Notes under the pieces: model-generated | The model's database searches: none | Seen by the model: only the letters and a program-made list of their open reading frames with translations | What the model was told of the DNA's origin: nothing | Made by a program: the position numbers and the translations under genes | In this document: piece after piece, positions 10,993-22,336 of the stretch | Position numbering within the stretch: position 1 is the first letter of the stretch | How the letters are laid out: every line of letters begins with the position of its first letter | Assembly: GCA_043228905.1 (NCBI GenBank) | Contig: JBHGNT010000010.1 | Location: forward strand, 17,050,001-17,114,000 | Origin: Azolla caroliniana | Lineage: Eukaryota; Polypodiophyta | Direction: 5' to 3' | Length of the DNA: 64,000 nucleotides

Positions 10993-12320
10993 CATTTATC
11001 TAATAGAGAGAAAGACGATTTCTTTACCTTTCATGTAGCGCCTTTTGGTATTATTGCCAAACTACTTCTTACTCGCATGATCTTCTTAAGAACCACCTCA
11101 AGGTTGATCTGCAGGAATGTATCACCATCTACCATATGTTGGTGAGATAGGCAAGAGCATGTGTCAACCACTCTCAAGCTACTAACATATGAATTAACTA
11201 CTATGCAAACTCTCATCTTGTTCTATAGCCTAATCACATTAACTTAACAAAACTAACAATTAATCACATAGAAGCTTTACTATGTTTCCACGTTCTTGAT
11301 AGAACTAGAGAGAAGAAATAATAAACCACCAACACGATCAATTTTTTAGTAGTATGCTTAAATGATTACTAACGACATCCAGTTGGAGAATGGCAATGTG
11401 GGATCCTTAGCTCTTATAAATGTGTAGAATGCTCAAATGCAATAGAATCAATCTGACATGCTCTATGGGACTGATCAAGCTACTAACATATGAATTAACT
11501 ACTACGCAAACTCTCATCTTGTTCTATAGCCTAATCACATTGACTTAACAAAAACTAACAATTAATCACATAGAAGCTTTACTATGTTTCCACGTTCTTG
11601 ATAGAACTAGAGAGAAGAAATAATAAACCACCAACACGATCAATCTTTTAGTAGTATGCGTAAATGATTACTAACGACATCCAATTGGAGAATGGCAATG
11701 TGGGATCCTTAGCTCTTATAAATGTGTAGAATGCTCAAATGCAATAGAATCAATCTAACATGCTCTATGGGACTGCCCAGAGACCCATCGAATATGGGGG
11801 GTGGTGGGTTGGCCACCTATTGCAATTATGTTAGGTGCAAGGCGCACAATCAAGTGGGGGAAGGTATGTTGATCATGGCAAGCCCCAATTAATAGATACG
11901 AACATTAGGAGGGGATGATGTTCGTGATAAAGACACATGAGATCTTGTTTTCCACCATTGACAATATCCACTCAACACCTATTTATGTTGAAGCTCAAGC
12001 TTGTGTTGGAATTGGTTGGGTCAATAACACTTCCAATTCTGTGAAAACTGTGGTGTAGGCAAGTCTTCTCTAATCAAACCGTGCATTAGGCGATGTTATT
12101 GCAGGAGATATGAATTGAAGTTGTAGCCACACTAGAGAGCCAATACAATGGCCTCATGGGCGGAATGGATGGAGCCGAAAGACAACGCTTAACCTTCATC
12201 AAACAATGGTTGTCCTCTCCCTTTCTTGAGTCAGTGGGCTTCCACAGAAGATGGAACTATCGTGTCCCTACTAGGATTTGTATATAAGATTCTCATCTGT
12301 AAAATTTTATAACTAATGGA
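10993..12320 (+). mobile_element. LINE 1, 3' part after the MULE (zf-RVT region and 3' UTR)
   Basis: At about 11690-11800 the plus frame reads CVECSNAIESI*HALWDCPETHRIWG, the cysteine/histidine signature of the zf-RVT domain at the C terminus of plant LINE ORF2. It then decays through ...IMLGARRTIKW. The 3' limit is uncertain; an A-rich run at about 12335-12350 may be the poly(A) end. It is the continuation of 3341-5720 on the far side of the MULE, although the join could not be aligned base by base. Confidence 0.65.
11174..11776. repeat. Tandem duplication, 2 x ~301 bp, in LINE 1 3' part
   Basis: Copies 11174-11474 and 11475-11776 differ at only a few positions, so the duplication is recent relative to the LINE decay. 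Each copy ends in the CVECSNAIESI...HALWD zinc-finger sequence. Confidence 0.9.
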
Positions 12321-12796
12321 ACGAGTTTTTTTGGGAAAAAAGAAGAAGAGAAATATATATATTTTGGGTGGTGGGGACTTAAACTAGTTTAAAAATCTTC
12401 AAGTTCCCCTATAAGATTTTAAAACCATTTGCATGCTTAAACCTAACATTTCAACTATTAAACACTTCCAAGGAAGTTATACATCATTCCACTATGATTT
12501 CATCAACAATAACATTGAATCTATAACTAGTAGCTAATTTGCCCAAACAACTAGTTGCTAAGCAAAGAAAATATTCTCTTACTACTCAACTTGTGTTGGA
12601 TGTGATCAAGAAAGCATGTCACGATGATCAACTCATGCATGACATAGCCAAGAAAGGCACTTGGCACAACTTTTCAACTTGATTTGAAATGTTGGTCTCA
12701 TGCATATTCATCGTGGTAACGGAAACCAGAAATATTAAAATACATATGTTGTCAGGGTTGATGACATTGTCTATGAAGGGTTGCATGAGTTGAGTG
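12321..12796. other. Unassigned AT-rich sequence
   Basis: No frame, repeat or signal recognised, apart from the 8-bp target duplication of the next element at its right edge. Confidence 0.5.
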
Positions 12797-13291
12797 TAAC
12801 AATCGGCAACGGTTCGGTTTGAACCGAACTGAACCGTGAAACCACGGTTTAACGACTTAACGGTTTCAATTTGGTTTCAACAGTCAAAAACCGTGGTTTA
12901 AACGATTAAACGGTTTTTATTTTTATTTTTATTTAAAATTTTTAAAATTTTTTTTAAAAAAATTCTAAAATTTGTTTTTAAACAATCTTTTCATTTTTAC
13001 ACCTTATTCTCACATTTTAGGAACATCTTAAAAATTTTAAAAATTCTAAATAATGAAATATTATAAATTTTAAAAAATTTTAAAAAAATAAAATAAAATT
13101 TGACCTATGTTGAAAACCAAAACCGAACCACAAAACCGCGGTTTTTATGGTTTAATGGTTTAACGGTTTGAAAAATGTTTAACGGTTTCGCGGTTTGGTT
13201 CAAGTTTCAAAAAAATTAAACGGTTCGGTTCCAAACCGATTCGGTTTGGACCCTCTCAAACCAAACCAAACCGAACCGTTGCCGATTGTTA
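12797..13291. mobile_element. Non-autonomous hAT-type element (MITE), 495 bp
   Basis: The ends are perfect inverted repeats, TAACAATCGGCAACGGTTCG... and its complement at 13291, extending over about 24 bp. They are flanked by an 8-bp target duplication, GTTGAGTG (12789-12796) and GTTGAGTA (13292-13299). TA-type ends plus an 8-bp duplication fit the hAT superfamily. The inside repeats AACGGTTT/AAACCGTT phrases around an AT-rich core and has no coding capacity, so it could only have moved with transposase supplied in trans. Confidence 0.85.
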
Positions 13292-13299
13292 GTTGAGTA

Positions 13300-14969
13300 A
13301 TTTGCGTATCGTTGTGCATTGGTATTTTTTTTCCCTTCTTAGATCATGCAAGTACGCTTGTCAATATGCACTCTCTGTCCAAAATAATGTTTTTTAATAT
13401 GAATTTGTGTGTGTTATAGGTGAAAAATATGCATGAGTTTGTGTTTATGTTCACTAATGTTTTCTATGTGCATATAATGTGTGTGTGAATGTAAATGTAA
13501 TGAATTTGTGTGTTTTATAGGCAAAAATTGTGCACAAGCTCGTGTTCATGTGTGTTTTTATAAACGTGTCAAAGCTTGCACATATATATGCTGGTATATT
13601 TATAAGCTTGTTTGTAAGTGTTGCACTTGTTTCTGTGTGCTTGTTTATAATATAGAGAGTGTAGAGAGAGGGTGACCTTATATAAAGCTCTCTTCTCCTA
13701 CTTTGTGAAGTGTCGGTTAATTTCCTTTGTAATATTTATATTGTTGAAGTTGTTCTCCACTTCCTAATACATACATCTTCTTGAGTATTTTATTTTCCTA
13801 TCTATCTTGTGTCTTTCCGCTCTCCTCTTTTACACACACATAAGACACATCTCTAATCTATTATGTTGCATAGAATCACACTCGATTCTTTACACGTTCC
13901 AATATATGACTTTTCAAAGTTAGATCTCAAGGCGCTCAAACGCCACAACGACAATTTTGCAAGCCTTTATCTACCATTCCAAGTCTCTTGCAAGAGCTCC
14001 CACCCTATTTGTCAAAAAGATAGATAGAACCTAGTTGCAACATTGTGTTGACTAATATATCGGTCTTGAACTCACTAATCATTTGGAATTGGTGCCCTTT
14101 GTCACTGATCTACGATATTCTCCTCAAGTGTCTATAGATTTGGAAAATATCGTCCAAAATCAATCGTAATTGCAATGCCTACAATTTGGTATGCATCAAG
14201 TCGAATAATAAGTGGAAGCCAATATTTTGAACATGGCTTAGGCTTTTAGAATAGACAAAATCTTCTCAAAATTTGATCATAATTGCAAGGCCTACACTTT
14301 TGTATGCATCAAGTTGAACAATGAATGAAAACCAACATTTTGAATACATGGGCTTTTCGTATATGATGATGATGCCATTAGAACTTGCAAATGCACTAGC
14401 TATTTTCCAACTCTGAATAACAACATCTTCAAGGAATACATCGATCATTAATTCATTGAGGTCAAATTGGATGAAATCCTAGTATTCTCATTGAGTGGAG
14501 TTCCATGACTATGTGACCTCTTCCAACATAATCACAATGGAGGAACGAAAAGTTTAGTTAATTGTACATACCGGGAAGCCCCAATGGCTGTGAATGAAGT
14601 CCAATCCTTTCTCTAGTTCGCAAATTTCTATCAATGTTATCCGTGGGACAAAAGGCACGAGGTGTGGAAAGAATCTTAAAGGAGTGTGAAAAGGAACGAG
14701 TAGGTCATGTGTGAAAAGAGGAAAAGAGCCAGGCACTAGTAGCCAAAGGGGAAGGTAACCGAAATACATGCAACTAACTGTGAATAAAGGCCAAGGATCA
14801 GGAAAGAGTAGTGGAAGCATGACAAGAGGAGAGGCGGCTATATAAATTAGGAAGTAGCAAAAGCAAGGAGGACGAAAGATATCCCTAATTCGAGCTAGAG
14901 TGCCTTAGTTTTAGTTAAGTAGTATGAGTGTGAGAGGTTCAGACTTTACTCGGTTTTGTAATACCAGTG
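13300..14969. other. Unassigned AT-rich sequence
   Basis: No gene recognised. GTGT-rich stretches lie at 13400-13640. A diverged ~113-bp tandem duplication lies at 14161-14350 (GTATGCATCAAGT(C/T)GAA in both halves). CTATATAAATT at about 14838 could be a TATA box of an old LTR, but nothing else confirms it. Confidence 0.45.
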
Positions 14970-15019
14970 GACTTATTGGGTTCATAGACTTATTGGGTTC
15001 ATAGACTTATTGGGTTCAT
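14970..15019. repeat. Minisatellite, 17 bp x 3
   Basis: GACTTATTGGGTTCATA is repeated three times without change except at the final base. Confidence 0.9.
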
Positions 15020-15760
15020 CCCTATGCCCGTTTCGTCTTAAGTGGATGACATGTTGATTGTGGGACCAGACCGAACCAAAATCGAGAATTTGAAGGAGAC
15101 CTTGAACCGGACCTTCTCAATGAAAGATTTGGGTCCGGTGTGACAGATATTAGGGATGCACGTAATCCGGGACCGGACGAAGAAGTTGTTGTGGCTGTCA
15201 CAGGAAAAGTATGTGGGGAAGGTGCTCCAACGGTCCAACATGACAGATGTGAAGCCGGTTGGATCGGCACTTCCGACAAACTGCAAGTTGTTCGAAAAGC
15301 AAAGTCCGAGGAAGAAGGCAAAGAAGTCGGAGATGATGAAGATACCATACGCCTCTTCCGTCAGAAGCTTGATGTATGCAATGGTGTGTACTTGACCGGA
15401 TATCGGATACGCTGTCGGAGTAGTTAGCCGGTTCATGGGCAATTCGGGAAGAGAACACTTGACCGCGGTTAAGTGGATACTTTGGTACTTGAAAGGCACG
15501 TTGAGTATGTGCCTCTGATTCAGCTCTGGAAAACCCATGCTTGAAGGATTCACGGATTCGGATATGTCGGCTGATGCGGATACTAGCCAGTCAACTTCCG
15601 GATATGTTATGACATATTTAAGGGGAGCCGTATTGTGGCAGTCGAGGCTGCAGAAGTCCGTTGCACTATCAACAACGGAAGCGGAGTACATGGCGGCTGT
15701 GGAAGCCGGTAAAGAGGTAATCTGGATGAAGGACTTCAGGAGAGCTAAGAATCCGGTCTC
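15020..15760 (+). pseudogene. Ty1/copia RT-RNase H fragment
   Basis: Plus-strand frames read *VDDMLIVGPDRTKIENLK, where the first codon of the YVDD catalytic motif is TAA (15039-15041) instead of a tyrosine codon, then SMKDLGPV*QILGMHV. Further on come VSRFMGNSGREHLTAVKWIL and YLKGT, then the RNase H motif GFTDSDMSADADTSQSTSGY and ALSTTEAEYMAAVEAGKEV. This is the conserved order of a copia polyprotein C-terminal third. Several stops make it dead, and no copia LTR was found beside it. Confidence 0.85.
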
Positions 15761-15890
15761 ACGGTTTTCCGCATGGATGCGTAGAAATAGGACGGAACCA
15801 GGGGATTTCGGACCAAGGAGTCGGAATAGGGGGTAAGGGAGGACTGTGTCATTTTCTGGATAGCTACGCCGGTTCAGTCCATGGTCGCGT

Positions 15891-16668
15891 TGTCGAGGAA
15901 ATCCGCGAGTACGTGTTGAAAAGGGTGGGACCACGGGGGTCTTGGACTAGGGAGTAGGAGAAGGGAGAGAAGCTTGGGAGTTCAATTGAGAAGGAAGAGA
16001 AAGATTATGATTCGAGAGATTAAGGCAAGAGAGAATAAGATCTAAACAAGACAACATACATCAAACAATTACATTATGGAAAGCACCACACCAATTACAA
16101 CCGCTCGACGAAACCCTAAACCCCTATAGGGGAAAAGAAGAAGAAGAAGAAGAAGAAAACCCTAAAACGAAATCCTAAAACCCGAAACCCTAAACGAAAT
16201 AGGGATGAGAAATATATACCCTAATGGTCTACCCCAAATCAACAAAATGGCGACCATTCAATGGTCATCCCTCAATCCCTTTTATAGTAGTAAAGGGTGA
16301 GGCACATTACAAAAAGAGAGGCCAAATATCCCCTTCCTTCAATGGGGAATATTTGCCTTGATCTTAGGAGGAGAGATTGATGGAGCCTTAACTCCCTCTC
16401 CTCACACCCAACCACACCCTCTACTTATTACACCGTACTTCCATGCACTCCCCTTTAGTCTACATGTGCATGAGCCCCTAAGTACACATCACCTTTATAC
16501 TTCAGAAACTTTGTAGTGCACTTTTAGCACCTTACATTCTACCCTTCCTTTTACATTTGTTACTTAATCTTATTTTACAATTCTATCAAGTGCATGTGCA
16601 ATGTTGCACATCCCCATTTTATTCATCCCCCTTAGGTTTTCTCACCATAGCCGAAAAACCTCACGACA
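15891..16668 (-). mobile_element. Solo LTR F of the GC-rich LTR family
   Basis: On the plus strand it starts TGTCGAGG and ends CTCACGACA, the same ends as the other copies (TGTCGCG...CACGACA). It shares the GGGACCACGGGGGTC block and the CCTTTTATAGTAGTAAAGGG block seen in 57940-58801. Flanking 4-mers are GCGT and ACGT, a likely 4-bp target duplication with one change. No internal region adjoins it. Confidence 0.75.
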
Positions 16669-17116
16669 ACGTATCGGATACAGAATGATACCTGGATCAG
16701 AGCGGCGCAGCTCACCGGCCTGAGGGAGCTATATCTTTCCCCGGTCAAGATGTCGGGGAGCAGCGGCAAACGCACATGCTCGTGAACTCGTACATGCACG
16801 CAACAAATTCAGGACGAGAATAAGACACAGGATGAGAGCACAACCAACACACAACAAGTAGGAACCACGCAGAAACCCCAACAAATGGGACTCAACAAAC
16901 TAATGATTAACAGAGAATCCAAAGAGTACAACCGGGCACGACTGACAACAACGCTTAGCGCTCTCAGGAGAGATGCACGCGCAAACACACACAAACACAC
17001 ACACACACACACACACACCGGGAGACATGGCAAAGATTCTCTGGCTGGGAGCACATGGGCAGTCAACGCGAGCAGAGACTTCCACTCCTTGTTCGAAACA
17101 ATGCAGGTTCAAACGA
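16669..17116. other. Unassigned sequence with (AC)n microsatellite
   Basis: A CA-dinucleotide run at about 16984-17018. No coding or element signature recognised. Confidence 0.5.
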
Positions 17117-17846
17117 TGTCGCGAAGATTTCTGGCTACGGTGAGAAAACCAAGTGGAATGGGCAAAGTCAGCAAAGTGCACCGTGTGTACATTTACATTC
17201 CAAAATGTGTATAAAATAAAAAGGGGATATTTATCCCACATTGTAACGTCCTTCCCTCGGACTAAAAAAGAGAGGAAGGGGCTCTGATGAGGGGTTGCCC
17301 ATTTTGAGTTAGGAGGGTATACCACTTAGATCTAGGGTTTGGTAGTTGTCTCTTGTTCTTACCATCTTACTTTCATTTAGGGTTCCTTTTAGGTCTTCTT
17401 CTTCGTCATCGTGTGGGTGGAGTCTTTGTGTTTGTTAAGGGTTTAGTCCAGTTGAGAGCTCGTATGTCCTAGGGGGTTTCACTTCTGCTCTGTCTCCTTT
17501 TCAAGACCCCGCTCAATGCAGCGAGCTTGAGAGCTCCCCGATCGGCGGCTTGGCAGCAGACTAATGTTGTAACCTAATCTACCTTAGACCGGCTTGAAGT
17601 GTCTTTGGATTTCTTTCTTTCTGGTTTCTGGACATAGGAAGCGTGTGTCAAGACGGTGTTGCATGTGTGCCCTTTTTCCCTCTCTCATTTGGTTGATGTC
17701 AGTACATATCCGAAAACGCTTTGGTCGGTGTTTTGGCCAGTTGCCGAAAACGGTTAAGCTCGACCTTCCATGGTCTGTTTCTCTCAGGTCCAAGACCCAT
17801 GTGGTCCCGCCCCGGATCTAACACGTACCCACAGATTTCCCTGACA
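17117..17846 (+). repeat. 5' LTR of element E1
   Basis: Starts TGTCGCGAAGATTTCTGGCTACGGTGAG-like (the family start is TGTCGTGAAGATTCCGGGCC) and ends CCCTGACA. It contains the family block TTTATCCCACATTGTAACG and GGGGTTGCCCATTTTGAG. It is followed at once by the primer-binding site and gag leader in plus orientation. Confidence 0.8.
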
Positions 17847-17964
17847 TCTTTGGTGAACCCGACGTGAAAGGGTGGGAAGGGAGGATGGAGTTGGAAGATG
17901 ATGAATTCGGGGAGATAATGGTGAAGGCACCGGTGGAGTTCGGACAAGCGATGATGAGACGAGA
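17847..17964 (+). mobile_element. E1 leader, left part (broken by E2)
   Basis: Untranslated leader and start of gag, ending ...GATGATGAGACGAGA, which joins logically to 29821 (GAGAAGCGGCGCAACAAGCGG). The intact E4 copy reads AAGACGAGAGACGGTGCAAC at this point, so E2 was inserted here. Confidence 0.75.
17851..17870 (+). promoter_or_regulatory. Primer-binding site of E1
   Basis: TGGTGAACCCGACGTGAAAG begins 5 nt after the LTR end. The same sequence at the same offset is found in E2 (29101-29120, minus) and, with one change, in E4 (24475). It starts with TGG, as expected for pairing with a tRNA CCA end. The tRNA was not identified. Confidence 0.7.
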
Positions 17965-18639
17965 TATCGCGTTATTACGCGCCTGCGTGTAGAAAGGGGC
18001 GGGACCACGGGGGTCTCGGACGAGGGAAAAAGGGATGCCAAGAAAACGACTCCGGAGGCGACCCGGAGGCGACCGAACACGAGAGAGAGAGAGCGTGCGC
18101 ACGACACCGACTCTTATGCATAGGGAACAAAGGGCTATGCTCCCGACACCACCGGATACACCAACATGCACAAACAGATACAAGCGTATATATTACAAAG
18201 GAAAAGATAAAACCCCGGCTTTGAGCCGGGCTACGCTTAGAAGAAAAGACGTTAACCCTAACAGAGCTTTGCCGCCATGGCTACTGCGCCCAACTTCTCA
18301 AGAAGGAGGAGAAGAAGAAGACCACAAGACAGTTACTAACCCTAGAAATTCTTAACAAAACAACCCTCTAGAAAATGGTATATACCCTTACGACTCAAAA
18401 TGGGCAACCCCTCTACAAGGGACCATCCCTTCCTTTTATAGAACAAGGAGAGGGATGTGTTATAATGTGGGATAAATCCCGATTTACATGGGATTCTTTG
18501 TCCCGACTTGACTCCCACTCGGCGCCATAAAGGCACCCCTATTATTCACAAGTTTATACAAGGGTGAGTGCACATGATGCACTCCACCGATTCTTCCGAT
18601 ATTCCCCGGTTTCTCACCATGGCCGTAATCTTCACGACA
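17965..18639 (-). repeat. 3' LTR of E2
   Basis: Plus-strand ends TATCGCGTTATTACG and CTTCACGACA, matching 29125-29818 throughout, including the GA-dinucleotide run and the TATATTACAAAGGAAAAGAT segment. Confidence 0.85.
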
Positions 18640-18651
18640 TCCGCCCCCACC
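18640..18651 (-). promoter_or_regulatory. Polypurine tract of E2
   Basis: Minus-strand GGTGGGGGCGGA directly precedes the TGTCGTGAAG start of the 3' LTR, fixing the orientation of E2. Confidence 0.75.
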
Positions 18652-18819
18652 AAACTGCACGTCCACCGATACGTGCCAAGTTCGGAGAAGTGTGAGAGAT
18701 TCCGGCCGGTGAGGAACCGGTCTTCCGTAATCCACATTCCGGTTGCCGCGTTGCCCTTGCCGGTCCGAACCGTTGGCTCTGGTTCCTTTTCCGCGTTTGC
18801 CTCGCCGTAGGCTTGTTCG

Positions 18820-19267
18820 TGTCAGAACCAAGAGAGAAGGTAAAGTGATAGAAGAAAGATATAAAGAGATCACAAGAAGAGGAATGAAATGATAAGAGAA
18901 GAATGAATGTATTAAAGTAGAATAAGAATGGATACAAGATAGGCAATAAGAGCTTAAGACTGGTGTTGATTCGAATTGGTTTTGAGAAGAATTGTATGTC
19001 CATATTTATAGGTTCATATAGAATAACCTAGTGATTTCTATAATGTTCTAGAATGTTCTAGACCTAGAATATTCTAAGATGTTCTAGGATATTCTAGAAT
19101 GTTCTAGGATGTTCTAGAACATTTACAATATCAGTCTATTATAAGAAGTAGCTTTTATTATTTTATATAATCATATGTTATCTTAATGGTTAGGTTCTTG
19201 ATTATGTATTACAAGGTCTTGGGTTCAAGCCCAAGTGAAGCCACATAATGTTCACGGATTCATGACA
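18820..19267 (-). repeat. 3' LTR of E3
   Basis: Highly similar to 22395-22862, including a run of TGTTCTAGAATGTTCTAG repeats at about 19043-19118 that is longer in the other copy. This difference accounts for part of the length difference. Confidence 0.9.
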
Positions 19268-20685
19268 CTATCCCTCCTCTTAAAACTACGAGTGGAAGGA
19301 GTTGTTAATAATGTAGGGCCGGGTTTGTTGGGATAGTGACGATGAAAGTTGTCAATAAGAGCTTGAGCATTACAAACATTATCGACGGGTTCCCATGTGC
19401 GATCGCTCGGAGTATAGCCTAGCCAATCAACTAGATAATACAACTTATTGCACACAATCTTTGAATCAAGAATGGAGGCTACCTCATACTCTGGGCCATC
19501 AACAAGTTGGAGAGGAGGCGGTGGTGGCACAGCACGATTAGGAATCGAGCTGGTGTGGTAAGGTTCCAAAAGAGAGTTGTGAAAGACTGGATGAAGCCGC
19601 AAACTTGCAGGAAGATCAAGACATAATGTCGCATCATTAATTCGCTTCGTGATGACAAAAGGACCCAAGCATTTATAATCTAGTTTATCACACAGTCAAG
19701 TAGTCTTTATGTGACGGCGTAACAACCATACTTGATCACCAACCTTGAATGGACACGGAAGACGATGTCGATCTGCATGGGCCTTATGTTGGGCTTGAGC
19801 TTTCTGAAGATGTGAAGACAACTCAGACTGAAGATGTTGTAGTCGATGGAGGTGTTGCTCTGCACTAGGGTTTGGTGAGATCACTGGAATGTCCAAGAGA
19901 CACCATCAAGGATGGTTGCCATTATAGGCATAGAAAGGTGTGACCTTAGTAGAAGATTGTATGGTGTTATTGTATGCAAACTCTGCAAGATGCAATATAT
20001 GACTCCAATCATCTTGTTGATAACTGATGAAACATCAAAGATATTGCTCAAGTGTTTGATTTGTGCGCTTTGTTTGGCCATTAGTTTCAAGATGATATGC
20101 TGAAGAGAGTTTGCAAGAGATTCGGAGCCCGTCACATAGGTGCTTCCAAAAGTGAGAGATAAATTGCAGTCCACGATCACTAATTATGTCGTTTGGAAGA
20201 CCATGATGGCGAAATACTTCACGCATAATGATATATGTTGTTTCTTGACTATTGATGCTTTTTACGCAGGGTAGAAAATGTGCCATCTTGGTAAACCGAT
20301 CCACTACGGTTAAAATAGCATCAAAACCTTGTGACAGTGGCAGATCTGTAATGAAATCCATACTAATTGACTGCCATGGCTTGCTCGGAGTCGGCAATGG
20401 TTGTAACAACCCATAAGGATGATGCCTAAGCATTTTAGCTCGACAACATGTGTCACATGTGCGAACATAATCTTCAACGAATTGTTGTAAATGAGGCCAC
20501 CAAAATGATCGCTTCACTAGCTCCATGGTCTTGGCAATACCAAAGTGTCCGGCCATACGGGCATCATGACAGTGCTCCAACACTCGAAGGCGTGGTGATC
20601 CATCAGGGACATAAAGTAGATTCTTGTAGAAAAGTAAGTTATCTTGCCACTTGAACTCCTTATAGCGTCGAGATGTCCCTGGCAT
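19252..20685 (-). pseudogene. E3 integrase and chromodomain
   Basis: Read leftward. The H2C2 zinc-binding region (LEHCHDARMAGHFGIAKT then CDTCCRAK) and the catalytic core (SMDFITDLPLSQGFDAILTV, then NDIISDRGLQF) lie in 20685-20035. In the third catalytic block the glutamate is replaced by lysine (NGQTKRTNQTLEQ). The C-terminal region KVGDQVWLLRRHIKTT is at 19740-19696. The chromodomain at about 19560-19340 reads LYYLVDWLGYTPSDRTWEP. Integrase inserts element DNA; chromodomains of this clade bind modified histones and steer insertion. Frame breaks near 20035 and 19690 and the lost glutamate make it inactive. Confidence 0.85.
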
Positions 20686-20691
20686 GATTCC

Positions 20692-22042
20692 TTATAGCGT
20701 GGAGCAAAATGCATGATTTGGACCAAGGTGGGTGAGGACATCCTTAGCAAAATCATCAAAGTTAAGTTGTTGTCCAATAGTATCAAGAAGACTTGAATCC
20801 AATGGTGTGGCACAAACCGTGGTTGCTTGTAGCTTTGTTGGACCAAGGAGAACTTGCTTTTGATTGTCGAAAGCTGGATCTCCAGGGCGAACTGCCAAAT
20901 ATGAGCGTCGAGATAGAGCATCTGCTTGCCCTTGTTGGTTCCCTGGGTGAAAAATGATCTTGAAATCAAAACGAGTTAAAAATTGCGCCCACCGAGCTTG
21001 TCGCCTATTTAGCACTCGAGCCGTTGTCGCGTTATTACGTGCGTGCATGTAGAAGGGGCGGGACCACGGGGGTCTCGGACGAGGGAGAAGAGGGATGCCA
21101 AGAAAACCAACACCGGACACGACCTGGATGCAACCGAACACGAGAGAGAGAGAGAGAGACAAAGGAGAGGGCGAGCGTGCGTGCGACACCGACTCTTATG
21201 CACAGGAAGCAAGGGGTTGTGCTTCCGACACCACCAAATACACCAATATGCACAAACAAATACGAGTATGTATATTACAAGGGAAAGAATGCATCCCCAG
21301 CTTCGAGCCGGACCAAGATAGGTTAGGTTACAACAACAGTCTGCTGCCAAGCCGTAGATCGAGGGAGCTCTCGGGCTCGTCGCACCGAGCAGGATCTTGC
21401 ACAGGAGACCGAGCAGAAACAAACCCTAAACAGACACGAACTCTCGACCCATACGAAGAAGAAGAAGAAGAAGAAGAAACTACCTAAATCTAACGGTATA
21501 CCCTCCTAACTCAAAATGGGCAACCCTCTTACAAAGGACGCTCCCTTCCTTTTATAGAACAAGGAGAGGGATGCGTAACAATGTGGGATAAATCCCTTAT
21601 TACATGGGATCCTCTGTCCCGACTTAACTCCTATTATTCACACGCTTTTACAAGGGTAAGTGCACATGGTGCACTCCGCCGATTCTTCCGATATTCCCCG
21701 GTTTCTCACTATGGCCCGGAATTTTCACGACACCGTTTGAAAATATGTAAGATTTTTGTGGTCATTATAAATGATGATTTGATGAGGTGAACCTTCCAAG
21801 AAATGTCTCCATTGCGCAAAAGAGTTGACCATAACTAATAACTCTTTGTCATGCACCTCGTAGTTGATCTCCACAACATTAAACTTCCTTGAGTGAAACG
21901 CGACTGGATGTAAGTGCCCATCTCCACCTGGTTGTGATAGGATGCTCCCCAATGCAAAGTCGGGTGCATCTACCTCAATGATAAATGGCTTTTCTGGATC
22001 AACATGAGCTAAGACAGGAGTTGATGTGAATGCTTCTTTCAA
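20692..22042 (-). pseudogene. E3 RNase H region, split by solo LTR E5
   Basis: 22042-21737 reads KEAFTSTPVLAHVDPEKPF, then ALGSILSQPGGDGHLHPVAF and HDKELLVMVNSFAQWRHFLEG. After the inserted LTR (21025-21732) the frame resumes at 21024 with [20 protein letters not shown] and [13 protein letters not shown]. These are standard RNase H and tether motifs of gypsy elements. The insertion destroys the frame. Confidence 0.85.
21025..21732 (-). mobile_element. Solo LTR E5 (GC-rich family) inside E3
   Basis: Ends TGTCGCGTTATTACG and TTCACGACA, flanked by a perfect 4-bp target duplication CCGT (21021-21024 and 21733-21736). The RNase H frame of E3 is contiguous on either side, so this is a clean single-LTR insertion or LTR-LTR recombination product. 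Confidence 0.92.
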
Positions 22043-22117
22043 TTGAGTAAAGGTTTTGTTTGCTTCAAACCCATCGAATTTAGTTGGGAGGTTGATTTTG
22101 GGCTCCTTAAGAACTCC

Positions 22118-22336
22118 TTAACTGTCGACTTTCAGTTGTTGTAAAGCTACTGTTGCTGACTCTAGTTGTTGAACCCTTCGTGTAAACTCGTCATGTATTT
22201 GTTGCTTCTCTACTGAAACCTTATGTAGGTCTTCAAGCAATCGTTGATTCTCCAGCTCCAGTGATGCAAACTTGCTTTTGAGATTCTCCATTTCTGAAAC
22301 AAGGGCGAAGTATTCTTGTGGGTTGCCAGCAGCCAT
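22118..22336 (-). pseudogene. E3 gag N-terminus fused to RNase H
   Basis: MAAGNPQEYFALVSEMENLK... is a short helical, coiled-coil-like gag N-terminus of 72 codons. It ends at a stop just before EPKINLPTKFDGFEANKTFT, where the gag phrase NLPTKFDG runs straight into the RNase H phrase. The missing stretch would hold the rest of gag, protease and RT, so one deletion joined the two. Confidence 0.75.

Noticed and set aside
17960-17966. Perfect 4-bp target duplication for E2
   Set aside because: GAGA lies directly at the left LTR but two bases away from the right LTR end, so it is reported as likely and not as exact.
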